From an uncultured Sinobacteraceae bacterium (GTDB lineage Bacteria; Pseudomonadota; Gammaproteobacteria; Steroidobacterales; Steroidobacteraceae): DNA of 62,313 bases. The number at the start of each line of letters is the position of its first letter. The first letter of the stretch is position 1. Of the stretch, positions 6,509-14,585 are shown piece by piece. The stretch lies in NCBI GenBank assembly GCA_937902995.1, contig CALEKY010000068.1:1-62313 (forward strand). The letters are read 5' to 3'. The translations under genes were made by a program, and so were the position numbers. The notes under the pieces are model-generated. The model worked only from the letters and a program-made list of their open reading frames with translations, was not told the DNA's origin and made no database searches.

Positions 6509-8353
6509 TCAACGAGGCTCGACGACCGGCAGTTCGATCGCAGAGGACCGCTTCGCATCGCGATAAAGCGTCAGCGTCACCGGTCGGCCCTCTGCCAGCG
6601 GCGGTGCTTGATACGCCTCACCGATCGATGTCAGCAGACGGACGCGAATGCTGTGACCTTTCTTGAACACGTAAGAGATCGGGAAGAAATCGAAGACCAG
6701 CTCGGTCGGCTTCCCCGGCTCGAGCGGCTGGAGATCGGCTTCGAAGCCACGATGCCAAGTCTGCATCGAATTGCCCCAGGGCGCCGGATGAACCTTGCGC
6801 CACGACGCGCGTAAACGCCCGTCCGTCACGTACGTCGAACGGCCATCCGGTGCAACGTCTTCGAGAATCGCAAATACGTTCGCATCTCTTGCATCGGCAC
6901 TGACCCACAGCCTCGCGACAGGCGTGCCCGTCGTCTCTAGATCGCTGCTCAACGGCGCGAGCGTGTGCACCAGACTCTTGTCATCCAATGCGCTCATGTT
7001 TCCCGACCAGTAGCGGCGCAGCGGTGAATAGGCGCCGTCGAACAGCTTCACGTCCTGCTGCGCATAGGTAACCGGCTTGCCATCGCGCGCCGGCAAACGC
7101 TCGGACAGACCTTGCTCGGTGAAATAGAGCTTGCGCTTCCGTGCGTCCGAGGGCGGCCATGTGGGCAGAGCACGCCATTCGGAACCCGCCGGCGCATTGA
7201 TCGTGTAATACAACGCAGCAAGCCTTTCTGCTCCGTTGTCGATGCCCTTCGCAGCGTAGTCGAACGAGCGAAGAATCTCGGCGTTGATATCGAGCGTGCC
7301 GTTCGGAAACGCGGCATCGGGCATCGCTCGATTGCCGTGCACCCAGGGCCCCATGATCACGCGTCCGCCCCACAGGCGTTGCGATTCGAACTGACCGGCA
7401 ACGGCGGCATCGAACCAACCCCCGATCTGCACGATGTGAATACCCGCTTGCTCGACGAAGTTCTTGATCGCACGCCACTCCGTCATCGCGGTGTCGTCGA
7501 GCGCGGGGCGATTCTTCGCGAACGTGTTGTAACCGTCGCGCGGCATGTTGAGCCAATACTGCCCCATCATCCCCGAGCCGCAGCGTTGCTCGGCAATTGC
7601 CGCCGCGAGCAGCTTGCCGTCCATGTCTTCATCGACCGGCTGCGGTCCGCGTTCGGGCTCCGCACGTCGTGAATTTCCCATTGCTGGACGTGCGCCGCTC
7701 GACGGTCGATTGCACTCCCCCGCGTAATGCTTCTGCGCCAGCGGCAGCATCGGAATACCGTTCAGCGAAATGCCGTGATCGAAGAATTGCGGGCTCGCAC
7801 AGGCAGGTGCAATCGCGACGAGATACTTGGGCCGATACTTGAGCACGACGTATTGCCATGCACCCTGATTGGAGCAGCCATAGGCGGTCACTTTGCCGTT
7901 GCTGAACGGCTGAGCACCGGCCCATTCGATAACTGCCTTGCCATCCTTTGCATCCAGCTCGTTCACGAACCCGGTTTGCACACCGAACGATGCACCCGTA
8001 CCGCGCCGATCCTGAGCGACCCACACATAGCCGCGCGAAGTGAAGTAACGAATCGTCTCGAGCGTGAACGCAGGAGGGTCGCTGCGCGCCTGCGTGACGA
8101 CGACGGGCAACGGTTCTTCGACCAGCCGCCCGTTGCGAGTCGGACGATGCACCGTAATCGCCAAACGCGTGCCGTCGAAGCTTTCGATATACCGGGAGGT
8201 CGTTTCGATACCGTCGTTCGTCGGCTCGACGACGTACGGCGATGAGATTTCCGTGGGGGCGGCAACGCACAGCATCGACGCGGCGACGAGCGCGGCGCCG
8301 ATGATCGAGCGCATTATCGTGTCGTTGCGCCAGGAAGAATCGCTCGACGTCAT
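6509..8353 (-). CDS. CocE/NonD family hydrolase (X-Pro dipeptidyl-peptidase-like)
   Basis: 614 residues from ATG 8353, chosen because GGAGGGGGAT precedes it. A later Met at 8314 begins the hydrophobic export signal MRSIIGAALVAASMLCVAA. The alpha/beta-hydrolase domain has FDGTRLAITVHRP, DRRGTGASFG and the nucleophile region AYGCSNQGAWQ, where the usual G-x-S-x-G is G-C-S-N-Q-G. The C-terminal jelly roll (PVARLWVSADARDANVFAIL ... GHSIRVRLLTS) is typical of CocE/Xaa-Pro peptidases. It probably cleaves an acyl, ester or peptide substrate in the periplasm. Substrate not known. Confidence 0.9.
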   Translation of the reverse strand: MTSSDSSWRNDTIMRSIIGAALVAASMLCVAAPTEISSPYVVEPTNDGIETTSRYIESFDGTRLAITVHRPTRNGRLVEEPLPVVVTQARSDPPAFTLETIRYFTSRGYVWVAQDRRGTGASFGVQTGFVNELDAKDGKAVIEWAGAQPFSNGKVTAYGCSNQGAWQYVVLKYRPKYLVAIAPACASPQFFDHGISLNGIPMLPLAQKHYAGECNRPSSGARPAMGNSRRAEPERGPQPVDEDMDGKLLAAAIAEQRCGSGMMGQYWLNMPRDGYNTFAKNRPALDDTAMTEWRAIKNFVEQAGIHIVQIGGWFDAAVAGQFESQRLWGGRVIMGPWVHGNRAMPDAAFPNGTLDINAEILRSFDYAAKGIDNGAERLAALYYTINAPAGSEWRALPTWPPSDARKRKLYFTEQGLSERLPARDGKPVTYAQQDVKLFDGAYSPLRRYWSGNMSALDDKSLVHTLAPLSSDLETTGTPVARLWVSADARDANVFAILEDVAPDGRSTYVTDGRLRASWRKVHPAPWGNSMQTWHRGFEADLQPLEPGKPTELVFDFFPISYVFKKGHSIRVRLLTSIGEAYQAPPLAEGRPVTLTLYRDAKRSSAIELPVVEPR

Positions 8354-8427
8354 ATCCCCCTCCACGCTTGACCCTCAAGCGCGCCGGTTCGCTGACTCGA
8401 CTGACGAACCGACAGTCGTCGAATTCA

Positions 8428-8449
8428 ACTATGCGCTATCGAGCATAGT
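8428..8449. promoter_or_regulatory. 22-bp operator-like palindrome between divergent genes
   Basis: ACTATGC (8428-8434), an 8-base spacer, and GCATAGT (8443-8449): a perfect 7-bp inverted repeat in A/T-rich DNA. It lies 75 bases upstream of the CocE hydrolase and 154 bases upstream of the cytochrome gene. The spacing suits a dimeric repressor or activator. The regulator is unknown. Confidence 0.4.
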
Positions 8450-8602
8450 CAACCGTTTGCATTGCTAACCTTTTTGCTCTATTGAGTCACGACACCGCGC
8501 TCGCTCGCCGCCCAGGCATTTGCTGAGTTTTCGCAGGACCGAGCGAACGCATCGATCGTTTCGTAACAAGCGAACAGAATAGTCTCGACGCATTTCTCGG
8601 CA

Positions 8603-10147
8603 ATGAACGCTTGCTCACTCGCCTCGGCGCTCGGACTCGCCCTTGCGCTGACTGCATCGGCCGAAACACTCGAAGCTTCGGCGCCCAAACGTCCCGACCT
8701 AGACTGGTGGGCACCGGGAGCCGCACGCACGTTCGATAAGCAAATGGAATTCGAGAATCCGCATGGAACGCTGCGGCTGATCTACACGGGCGAACCGTTC
8801 GACACCCGCAACCATCCGTTCTTCGCGCCGATCGGCACGAATGGCCGCGCGTGCGTGACCTGTCATCAGCCCGCCGATGGAATGAGTCTCTCGGTCGACA
8901 CGATCCGCGCACGCTGGGAGGCGACGGAGGGTAAGGATCCTCTGTTCGCAGCCATCGATGGCTCCAATTGTCCAAGCCTCCCGCAAGGCAAGCGCGAGTC
9001 GCATTCGTTATTGCTCGAGAAAGGACTGTTTCGCATTTCCATGCCGTGGCCGCCGAGGGCTCCGGACGGAAGCGTCATCACGCCCGAGTTCACGCTGGAA
9101 GTCGTGCGCGATCCCACCGGCTGCAATCTCGATCCCAAGTACGGGTTGAGCAGCGCCCATCCTCGCGTTTCCGTGTTCCGGCGACCGCGGCCCGTTGCGA
9201 ACATGAAGTACTTGCTGTCGTTGCCGAACGGCGTGCCGCCGCACGAATACTTCATGTACAACGACAAGAGCCTTCTGCCCAAGGATCCGGAGTCAGGACA
9301 GTTCGTCTCAGTACAGCTCATGTCGGACGGGCGTCAGCCGACACTGCGGTTGCAAGCGCAAGAAGCGATGAAATGGCACTTGGAAGGTAAAGCCCCGCTC
9401 ACCGAGGACCAGCTCGAGCAAATCGAGGCGCTCGAGCGGTCGATTTACGTGGCGCAAAGCAGAAGTAACAAGGCGGGTCGATTGACCGGTCCGGGCAACC
9501 CGCCTGGACTCGGCCCTGAAGCTTTACGAGACGGAGCGCCAGCAGAGCTCGGTAACAACCCATTCAATCGCGTCTTCGGCACGTTCGTCATGTGGCGGAA
9601 GGAACTGGGCCCCAGCAGCAGCGAGGAGACTCGACGCCGCGACGCCTATCGCGCTTCCATTGCACGCGGTGCGGATCTGTTCTTCGAACGGCGTTTCTTC
9701 ATCAAGGACGTCGGCGTGTTCAACGACAAAGGTCTCGGCAATCCATTCCATCGCTCCTGCGCATCCGGCTGCCACAACACGCTGCTTGCGGGCATGGACC
9801 TGGCACCTGGCTTCATGGATCTCGGCTTGAACAATTGGCCGTGGAATCAGCGCGACGATTTGCCGCTATTCAAAGCGGTATGCCGCGACGATGTGCGTCC
9901 GCAATCCTATCTCGGGCGCGTCATCTACACGCACGATCCGGGCCGTGCGCTCGTGACCGGGAAATGCAACGACATCGGCGCGAGCATGACGCAGCAGCTT
10001 CGCGGTCTTGCCGCTCGACCGCCCTACTTCATGAGCGGCTCGTCGGCAACGCTGCGAGAACTGGTCGATTTCTACGATCGACGCTTCAACATCGGATACA
10101 CCGAGAGCGAGAAGCAGGATCTGGTCAATTTCCTGGAGGCGCTCTGA
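8603..10147 (+). CDS. Di-haem cytochrome c, peroxidase/MauG-like
   Basis: 514 residues. The first 20 form a signal peptide (MNACSLASALGLALALTASA). The first haem site is CVTCHQ at residue 84. The second is CASGCHN at residue 386, a CX3CH motif instead of CXXCH; the codons TGC GCA TCC GGC TGC CAC are clear. The C-terminal ending MSGSSATLRELVDFYDRRFN followed by ESEKQDLVNFL matches bacterial di-haem peroxidases. It is probably a periplasmic redox enzyme or electron carrier. Its stop overlaps the next start (TGATG), so the OmpA-like protein is translationally coupled. Confidence 0.85.
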   Translation: MNACSLASALGLALALTASAETLEASAPKRPDLDWWAPGAARTFDKQMEFENPHGTLRLIYTGEPFDTRNHPFFAPIGTNGRACVTCHQPADGMSLSVDTIRARWEATEGKDPLFAAIDGSNCPSLPQGKRESHSLLLEKGLFRISMPWPPRAPDGSVITPEFTLEVVRDPTGCNLDPKYGLSSAHPRVSVFRRPRPVANMKYLLSLPNGVPPHEYFMYNDKSLLPKDPESGQFVSVQLMSDGRQPTLRLQAQEAMKWHLEGKAPLTEDQLEQIEALERSIYVAQSRSNKAGRLTGPGNPPGLGPEALRDGAPAELGNNPFNRVFGTFVMWRKELGPSSSEETRRRDAYRASIARGADLFFERRFFIKDVGVFNDKGLGNPFHRSCASGCHNTLLAGMDLAPGFMDLGLNNWPWNQRDDLPLFKAVCRDDVRPQSYLGRVIYTHDPGRALVTGKCNDIGASMTQQLRGLAARPPYFMSGSSATLRELVDFYDRRFNIGYTESEKQDLVNFLEAL

Positions 10148-10947
10148 TGTTGACTCCAGTACTGATCGCGCTTGCGACGTTCGGCGCCGCACAGCCCGGC
10201 GAAAGCGTCAGCTTCGTCGCCTGCCCGGTCGCGCAGCACCTAGGACCCGATCGCGATGTATGTTTCTTCACTGAACACCGCGGCAGGCGCTACGCATTGA
10301 CGAATCCGCCCGATTGGGGCGCGCCGCAGCTCGGCCACAAGGTTCTCGTCGAAGGTGTGGTGACCGATCGGCCGGCCGAGTGCGGCGGCATCGTGCTCGA
10401 GGGACGCGTCTCCGTCATGCCGGAGCTGTCGCTGGAGTGCAATACGATCGCACCGCTCACGCCGGAGATCGCCGCTTCGCTCGATCGCAGGAATCCGCGT
10501 GCCGATGAGATCGCGGCAGAGCTTGCTGCCATTGCCCGCGATCCTGCGCGCTCGTTGCACCCAGTTCGCCTGCGCTTGGATGCGACCGCGACTGTCGCGC
10601 TCGGTAGAGTCGAAACGATCTATTACCCGTTCGAGAGCGATCGCTCCTCGGGTCCCGATGCCATTCGTCTCGTGGAATTGGCCAAGCTGGCAAGTGCAAC
10701 GCAAGGCGCGCACATCCGTATTCGTTCCTATCGCGGCGCCAGCCGCTTGGACGACGGCACCGTGCTCTCCGAACGGCGTGGCATGGCGCAACAGCGCGCC
10801 GACAAAGTAGCCGGCATTCTCAAAGGGCTCGGTGCGGAGCGCGCAACTTTCGACATCACGGTATTCGAAGACGACACCGAACCGAAAGGCCGCGAAGATT
10901 GGAAGCTACGGCGTGTCGAGATCAGCGTGCAAACACGCCGTGAGTAG
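10147..10947 (+). CDS. OmpA-like periplasmic/outer-membrane protein
   Basis: 266 residues, from the ATG at 10147 that shares its A with the preceding TGA. There is a short signal peptide (MLTPVLIALATFGAAQ). The N-terminal half contains conserved Cys (VACPVAQ, DVCFF, AECGG, LECNT) and a small OB-like segment (GHKVLVEGVVTDRPAECGGI). The C-terminal domain (IYYPFESDRSSGPDAIRLVE ... RIRSYRGASRLDDGTVLSERRGMAQQRADKV) is a divergent OmpA peptidoglycan-binding domain. Coupling to the cytochrome suggests a shared envelope process. Confidence 0.75.
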   Translation: MLTPVLIALATFGAAQPGESVSFVACPVAQHLGPDRDVCFFTEHRGRRYALTNPPDWGAPQLGHKVLVEGVVTDRPAECGGIVLEGRVSVMPELSLECNTIAPLTPEIAASLDRRNPRADEIAAELAAIARDPARSLHPVRLRLDATATVALGRVETIYYPFESDRSSGPDAIRLVELAKLASATQGAHIRIRSYRGASRLDDGTVLSERRGMAQQRADKVAGILKGLGAERATFDITVFEDDTEPKGREDWKLRRVEISVQTRRE

Positions 10948-10959
10948 TGAGTGGTGGCT

Positions 10960-10981
10960 GTAGCGCCTCGTCAGGCGCTAC
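10960..10981. terminator. Bidirectional hairpin between convergent genes
   Basis: GTAGCGCCT (10960-10968), loop CGTC, AGGCGCTAC (10973-10981): a perfect 9-bp stem. It sits after the OmpA-like stop and includes the msrA stop codon (10973-10971). There is no strong T-run. Confidence 0.5.
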
Positions 10982-11633
10982 TCCGTTCTGTTGCTTCGCC
11001 GAGATCCAAGGACACGCCGCATCCCCCGAGCCCGCAGTAGCCATCCGGGTTCTTCGCCAGATATTGCTGGTGATACTCCTCGGCGTAATAGAACGTGGGC
11101 GCATCGAGGATCTCGGTCGTGATCGTCCCATAGCCGGCGCGCGCGAGCAGCTCTTGATAGCGATCGCGGCTCGCTTCGGCCGCTGCGCGTTGCGCATCAT
11201 CGAACGTGTAGATGCCCGATCGATACTGCGTGCCGATGTCGTTGCCTTGCCGCATGCCTTGCGTCGGATCGTGCGATTCCCAGAACGTCTTGAGCAGCGT
11301 TTCGTAAGAGATCTGATTCGGATCGTAGATGACGAGCACGACCTCGTTGTGGCCGGTATAGCCCGTGCAGACTTCTTCGTACGTGGGGTTCGGCGTGAAG
11401 CCCGCCGCATAACCCACCGCAGTGCTGTAGACGCCTGGAAGCTGCCAAAACTTGCGTTCGGCACCCCAGAAACAGCCGAGCCCGAACATCGCCTTTTTCA
11501 GCCCTTCGGGAAACGGCGGAACGATGCGATTGCCATTGACATAGTGACGCTCGGGAACGGGCATCGGCGTATTGCGCCCCGGCAGCACTTCGGAAGGAGC
11601 AGGCATCACGCCCTTCTTACGAAAGGAGTACAT
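10971..11633 (-). CDS. msrA: Peptide methionine sulfoxide reductase A
   Basis: 220 residues, the usual length for long-form MsrA. The active-site motif AMFGLGCFWGAERKFW carries the catalytic Cys. GVYSTAVGYAAGFTPNPTYE, VCTGYTGHNEVV and the C-terminal resolving-cysteine region GYCGLGGCGV are all present. It reduces methionine-S-sulfoxide in proteins using thioredoxin. There is no signal peptide, so it is cytoplasmic. Confidence 0.97.
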   Translation of the reverse strand: MYSFRKKGVMPAPSEVLPGRNTPMPVPERHYVNGNRIVPPFPEGLKKAMFGLGCFWGAERKFWQLPGVYSTAVGYAAGFTPNPTYEEVCTGYTGHNEVVLVIYDPNQISYETLLKTFWESHDPTQGMRQGNDIGTQYRSGIYTFDDAQRAAAEASRDRYQELLARAGYGTITTEILDAPTFYYAEEYHQQYLAKNPDGYCGLGGCGVSLDLGEATERSSA

Positions 11634-11847
11634 AGGACGACCTCTAAGCTTCGGCAGTAACCAGTAGCGTCGGCCCGCGATCCGGCCAGGTCAAGAGCGA
11701 AGCCGTAGGAACTCAGAGATGTAACCGTCGACCGTGACAACGATTTACAGATTTGCAATCTGAGCAGCGAGTTGGACTCCGCGGACCCGCTCCCATCATG
11801 GATGCGGACTTCAGCTATGATTGCTGCCAGCCATCCTGGAAACAGCC

Positions 11848-12090
11848 ATGCCGATCTGTCACGAACACAATCTCGCTCGCCCTATTCCGAAGCAATTGCC
11901 CTACGGCATTCGCGTCAAGCTGCGTTCGACCGACCCCTTCAAGAATCTGGTCGGTGGCGATTGGACGAAGGAGCATTGGTTCGCCACGCGCGAGGAGCGC
12001 GACCGTGCGCTCAAGGAAATGAGCGGCCGTTACGTTTATTTCCGGCCCGGCGATCAACCGACGCTGGAATTCGAAAAAATCGAGCGCTGA
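11848..12090 (+). CDS. Small conserved hypothetical protein
   Basis: 80 residues (MPICHEHNLARPIPKQLPYG ... RSTDPFKNLVGGDWTKEHWF, then ATREERDRALKEMSGRYVYF). I chose ATG 11848, with GGAAAC ahead of it, over an upstream in-frame ATG at 11821. It is charged, soluble and has no signal peptide. It looks like a real small cytoplasmic protein by composition and codon use. I do not recognise a named family. Confidence 0.65.
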   Translation: MPICHEHNLARPIPKQLPYGIRVKLRSTDPFKNLVGGDWTKEHWFATREERDRALKEMSGRYVYFRPGDQPTLEFEKIER

Positions 12091-12134
12091 TGCACTTCGC
12101 TGGCGGTCACCGAAGCTGATCGCCAAAGCGGACC

Positions 12135-12209
12135 AGAACCTACTCAAAACGCTCGTGAGCGGTCGCAGGTAACCCCGCGACGGCGCGCAGCAGTTTTGAG
12201 ATAGGTTCT
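12135..12209. repeat. 75-bp element with terminal inverted repeats (MITE/REP-like)
   Basis: AGAACCTACTCAAAAC (12135-12150) and GTTTTGAGATAGGTTCT (12193-12209) are inverted copies with one mismatch and one extra base. The interior is GC-rich. The right end overlaps the patatin gene's TAG stop (12210-12208). It could fold as a long hairpin and also terminate transcription. A full-genome copy count would show whether it is mobile. Confidence 0.5.
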
Positions 12210-14451
12210 AGAAGGTCCGCCCCAAGAACAGATAAAACGCCCGATGTCCGCCCTCGCCGAATCCGGCGGCGAGATACACGGGACCGAGCGGCGTGTCGAC
12301 GCCGAAGAAAATGCTTCCGTCCTTACGCAAGTCGCCGAGACTCGCATCCTCCTTGTCCATCCACGTATTGCCCGCTTCGAATGAAATGCCGGCGTAGGCC
12401 GGCAAGTCGAGCACGCCGCTACCGCCGCGACCGATCTTGCGGTAATAAATGAAACGGCCGACCCCATAGTGCGGACCGGACAGATATCCGGGCGGCAAGC
12501 CCGACAAATTGAAGAAGCCGCCGAGCGAGAAATAGTTTTCGGCGGTCGGCACGTCGTCGACCGTGGTACCGAAGTCCGTCCAGAAGATGAACGTATGGCG
12601 GTCGATGGAACGTGCGATCAGCCAGCTCGCGGTGAGCGTATCGAACTCCTGATCGGCGCCCAGCGAGTCCCGCTCCGCCCGCCATTCGAATTCGAACTGC
12701 TGCCCGCGGCGCGGGAAGTAAATGCTGTCCAGCTTGTCGTACGAGAATCGCGTGAAGAACCCGCCGCGATCGAAGCGACGCTGCGGGATGCTTTCGCCGG
12801 GCTCGAGCGGTAAGACAGAAACGTCTTCGCCGATGGTGACGTGCGATCGCCCGCTTCCGCGCACCACGCCGAGACGAATCTCTCCCCAATTCGAGAGCTC
12901 GCGACCGACATCGAGCCCCCCTTCGAGCGTCCGTACCCGGTACTCTGCGACCCGCTGCAGATCGCGCAATCGGAACACGCTCCGTTCCTCGAAATTGAAC
13001 CACGGTGCGACGAAATAACGGCTCGCGAGCGAAATCGGCTGATAGAACTCGGTGAAGAACTTCGGGTTCTCGCCGATTTGCACGTCGGTCAGCCACTCCG
13101 CACCCAAGCCGTTCAGCTCGGTCATGATGAAGCGCAAGGCGAAGTTGTAGCGGCTGTTACCTTCGAAATCGTCTTCGAGATTGAGACCGACGCGCACGTA
13201 ATTCGGGCCCCAGCTCTTGCGGCGCAAGTCGAGCTCGAGTCCGGTACGTCCGTCCTCGGTGATCACGGTGTAGTCGATCGTTTCGAACAGATCGAGCGCG
13301 TAGAGCGACGACAGCCGGTTGCGTACCAGATCGGGGTCGAGCGGCTTGTCGACCAGATCCGCCATGTGCGCCGCAACCAAGCCCGCGTAGTGTTGCGATT
13401 CGGCGCTGGCGCGCACGAAGCTCACGACGGGCTGCGCGATGGGCCTCACTTGCCGGGCAGCGAGATAGTGCGCGTACTCCTCGCTGCTCAACGACAATGA
13501 AGCAAGCTGTTCGCGTACTGCTTCGGCGCCGATGCGTCCGGCGCGCAACGCTTCGGGCACGCGACTGAAATCCGCGGACGGGAACCGGCCGAGCGGCGGA
13601 TCGATGATGATGTCGTTGGGTCCCAACTTCGCGCGCTGCTCGAGCGTGCGCGAGCGAATCAAAATCGCGAACGCTTGATTCGTGACCTCGAGCGGCGAGA
13701 GAAGCTCCTCGCGCGCGTAGAGCGGGAAGCTCACGTCCACGACGATCAGTCGATCCACGCCCATCTGACGCGCGATATCCACCGGCAGGTTCTCTGCAAT
13801 CCCGCCGTCGATGAGCAACCGTCCGTCGCGCGGCGCGGGTGCAAATACGCCCGGCGCCGAAATGCTGGCACGCAGCGCCGTCACCAGATCGCCCGAATCC
13901 ATGACGACGAGCTCGCCCGTCTCCAGATCCGTGGCAACGGCCCGAAACGGAATCGGCAGCCGATCGAAGTCCTGCACCTGCGCGACGGGAATCGTCGCCG
14001 AGCGCAGCACTTGCTCGAGCTTCTGTCCCTGGACGAGCCCGCGCGGATAGGCGAACCCCTCGGAGCTCACGCCGAGCGAATAGCGCACGAGAAAGTTGCG
14101 ATCGTCCTGTTTGCGCCTGAAGCCGAGTTGCGCGCGCGGCGGACGGTCCTGAAACGCTTCTTGCCAATTCAGAGACGAGATCAGCCGTTCGATCTCCGCC
14201 GCCGAGATGCCGGAGGCGTAGAGCCCGCCGACGACCGCACCCATGCTGGTGCCGGCAATGGCGTCGATCGGGATACGCATGTCCTCGATGACTTTCAATA
14301 CGCCGACATGAGCGGCACCGCGCGCCCCGCCGCCGCTCAAGACGAGGCCGATGCGCGGGCGGTCTTGTTGTGCTTCGGCCGCTATCGTCTGACAGCCAGC
14401 CAGCAACAGAACCACCAGGAGAACTCGCTTGGCAATCATGGTCCGCGTCAC
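12208..14451 (-). CDS. Patatin-like phospholipase fused to outer-membrane barrel (PlpD-type)
   Basis: 747 residues from GTG 14451; ATG 14439 is an alternative that begins the lipoprotein-like signal MIAKRVLLVVLLLAGC. The patatin domain (about 30-330) has the oxyanion motif GLVLSGGGARG, the nucleophile GTSMG and the catalytic Asp in LLIDGGIAENLPVD. A POTRA-like segment follows (VRNRLSSLYALDLFETIDYT). The last 350 residues form a BamA/TamA-like barrel with many aromatic beta strands, ending FLGRTF. This is the architecture of type Vd secretion proteins such as PlpD, which export their own phospholipase domain. Its 3' end overlaps the inverted-repeat element. Confidence 0.9.
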   Translation of the reverse strand: MTRTMIAKRVLLVVLLLAGCQTIAAEAQQDRPRIGLVLSGGGARGAAHVGVLKVIEDMRIPIDAIAGTSMGAVVGGLYASGISAAEIERLISSLNWQEAFQDRPPRAQLGFRRKQDDRNFLVRYSLGVSSEGFAYPRGLVQGQKLEQVLRSATIPVAQVQDFDRLPIPFRAVATDLETGELVVMDSGDLVTALRASISAPGVFAPAPRDGRLLIDGGIAENLPVDIARQMGVDRLIVVDVSFPLYAREELLSPLEVTNQAFAILIRSRTLEQRAKLGPNDIIIDPPLGRFPSADFSRVPEALRAGRIGAEAVREQLASLSLSSEEYAHYLAARQVRPIAQPVVSFVRASAESQHYAGLVAAHMADLVDKPLDPDLVRNRLSSLYALDLFETIDYTVITEDGRTGLELDLRRKSWGPNYVRVGLNLEDDFEGNSRYNFALRFIMTELNGLGAEWLTDVQIGENPKFFTEFYQPISLASRYFVAPWFNFEERSVFRLRDLQRVAEYRVRTLEGGLDVGRELSNWGEIRLGVVRGSGRSHVTIGEDVSVLPLEPGESIPQRRFDRGGFFTRFSYDKLDSIYFPRRGQQFEFEWRAERDSLGADQEFDTLTASWLIARSIDRHTFIFWTDFGTTVDDVPTAENYFSLGGFFNLSGLPPGYLSGPHYGVGRFIYYRKIGRGGSGVLDLPAYAGISFEAGNTWMDKEDASLGDLRKDGSIFFGVDTPLGPVYLAAGFGEGGHRAFYLFLGRTF

Positions 14452-14585
14452 ACCAGCAGATTTTCCGAATCCCTCGACGGGCGTTTCTGGAATGCGATTC
14501 GGTTACATTCGTTGCGGGCCGCTAAACTTCGGCCTCGCACGCACGATGCGATAGTAACAGCACGCAGGGGACACGCGATCCTGTC

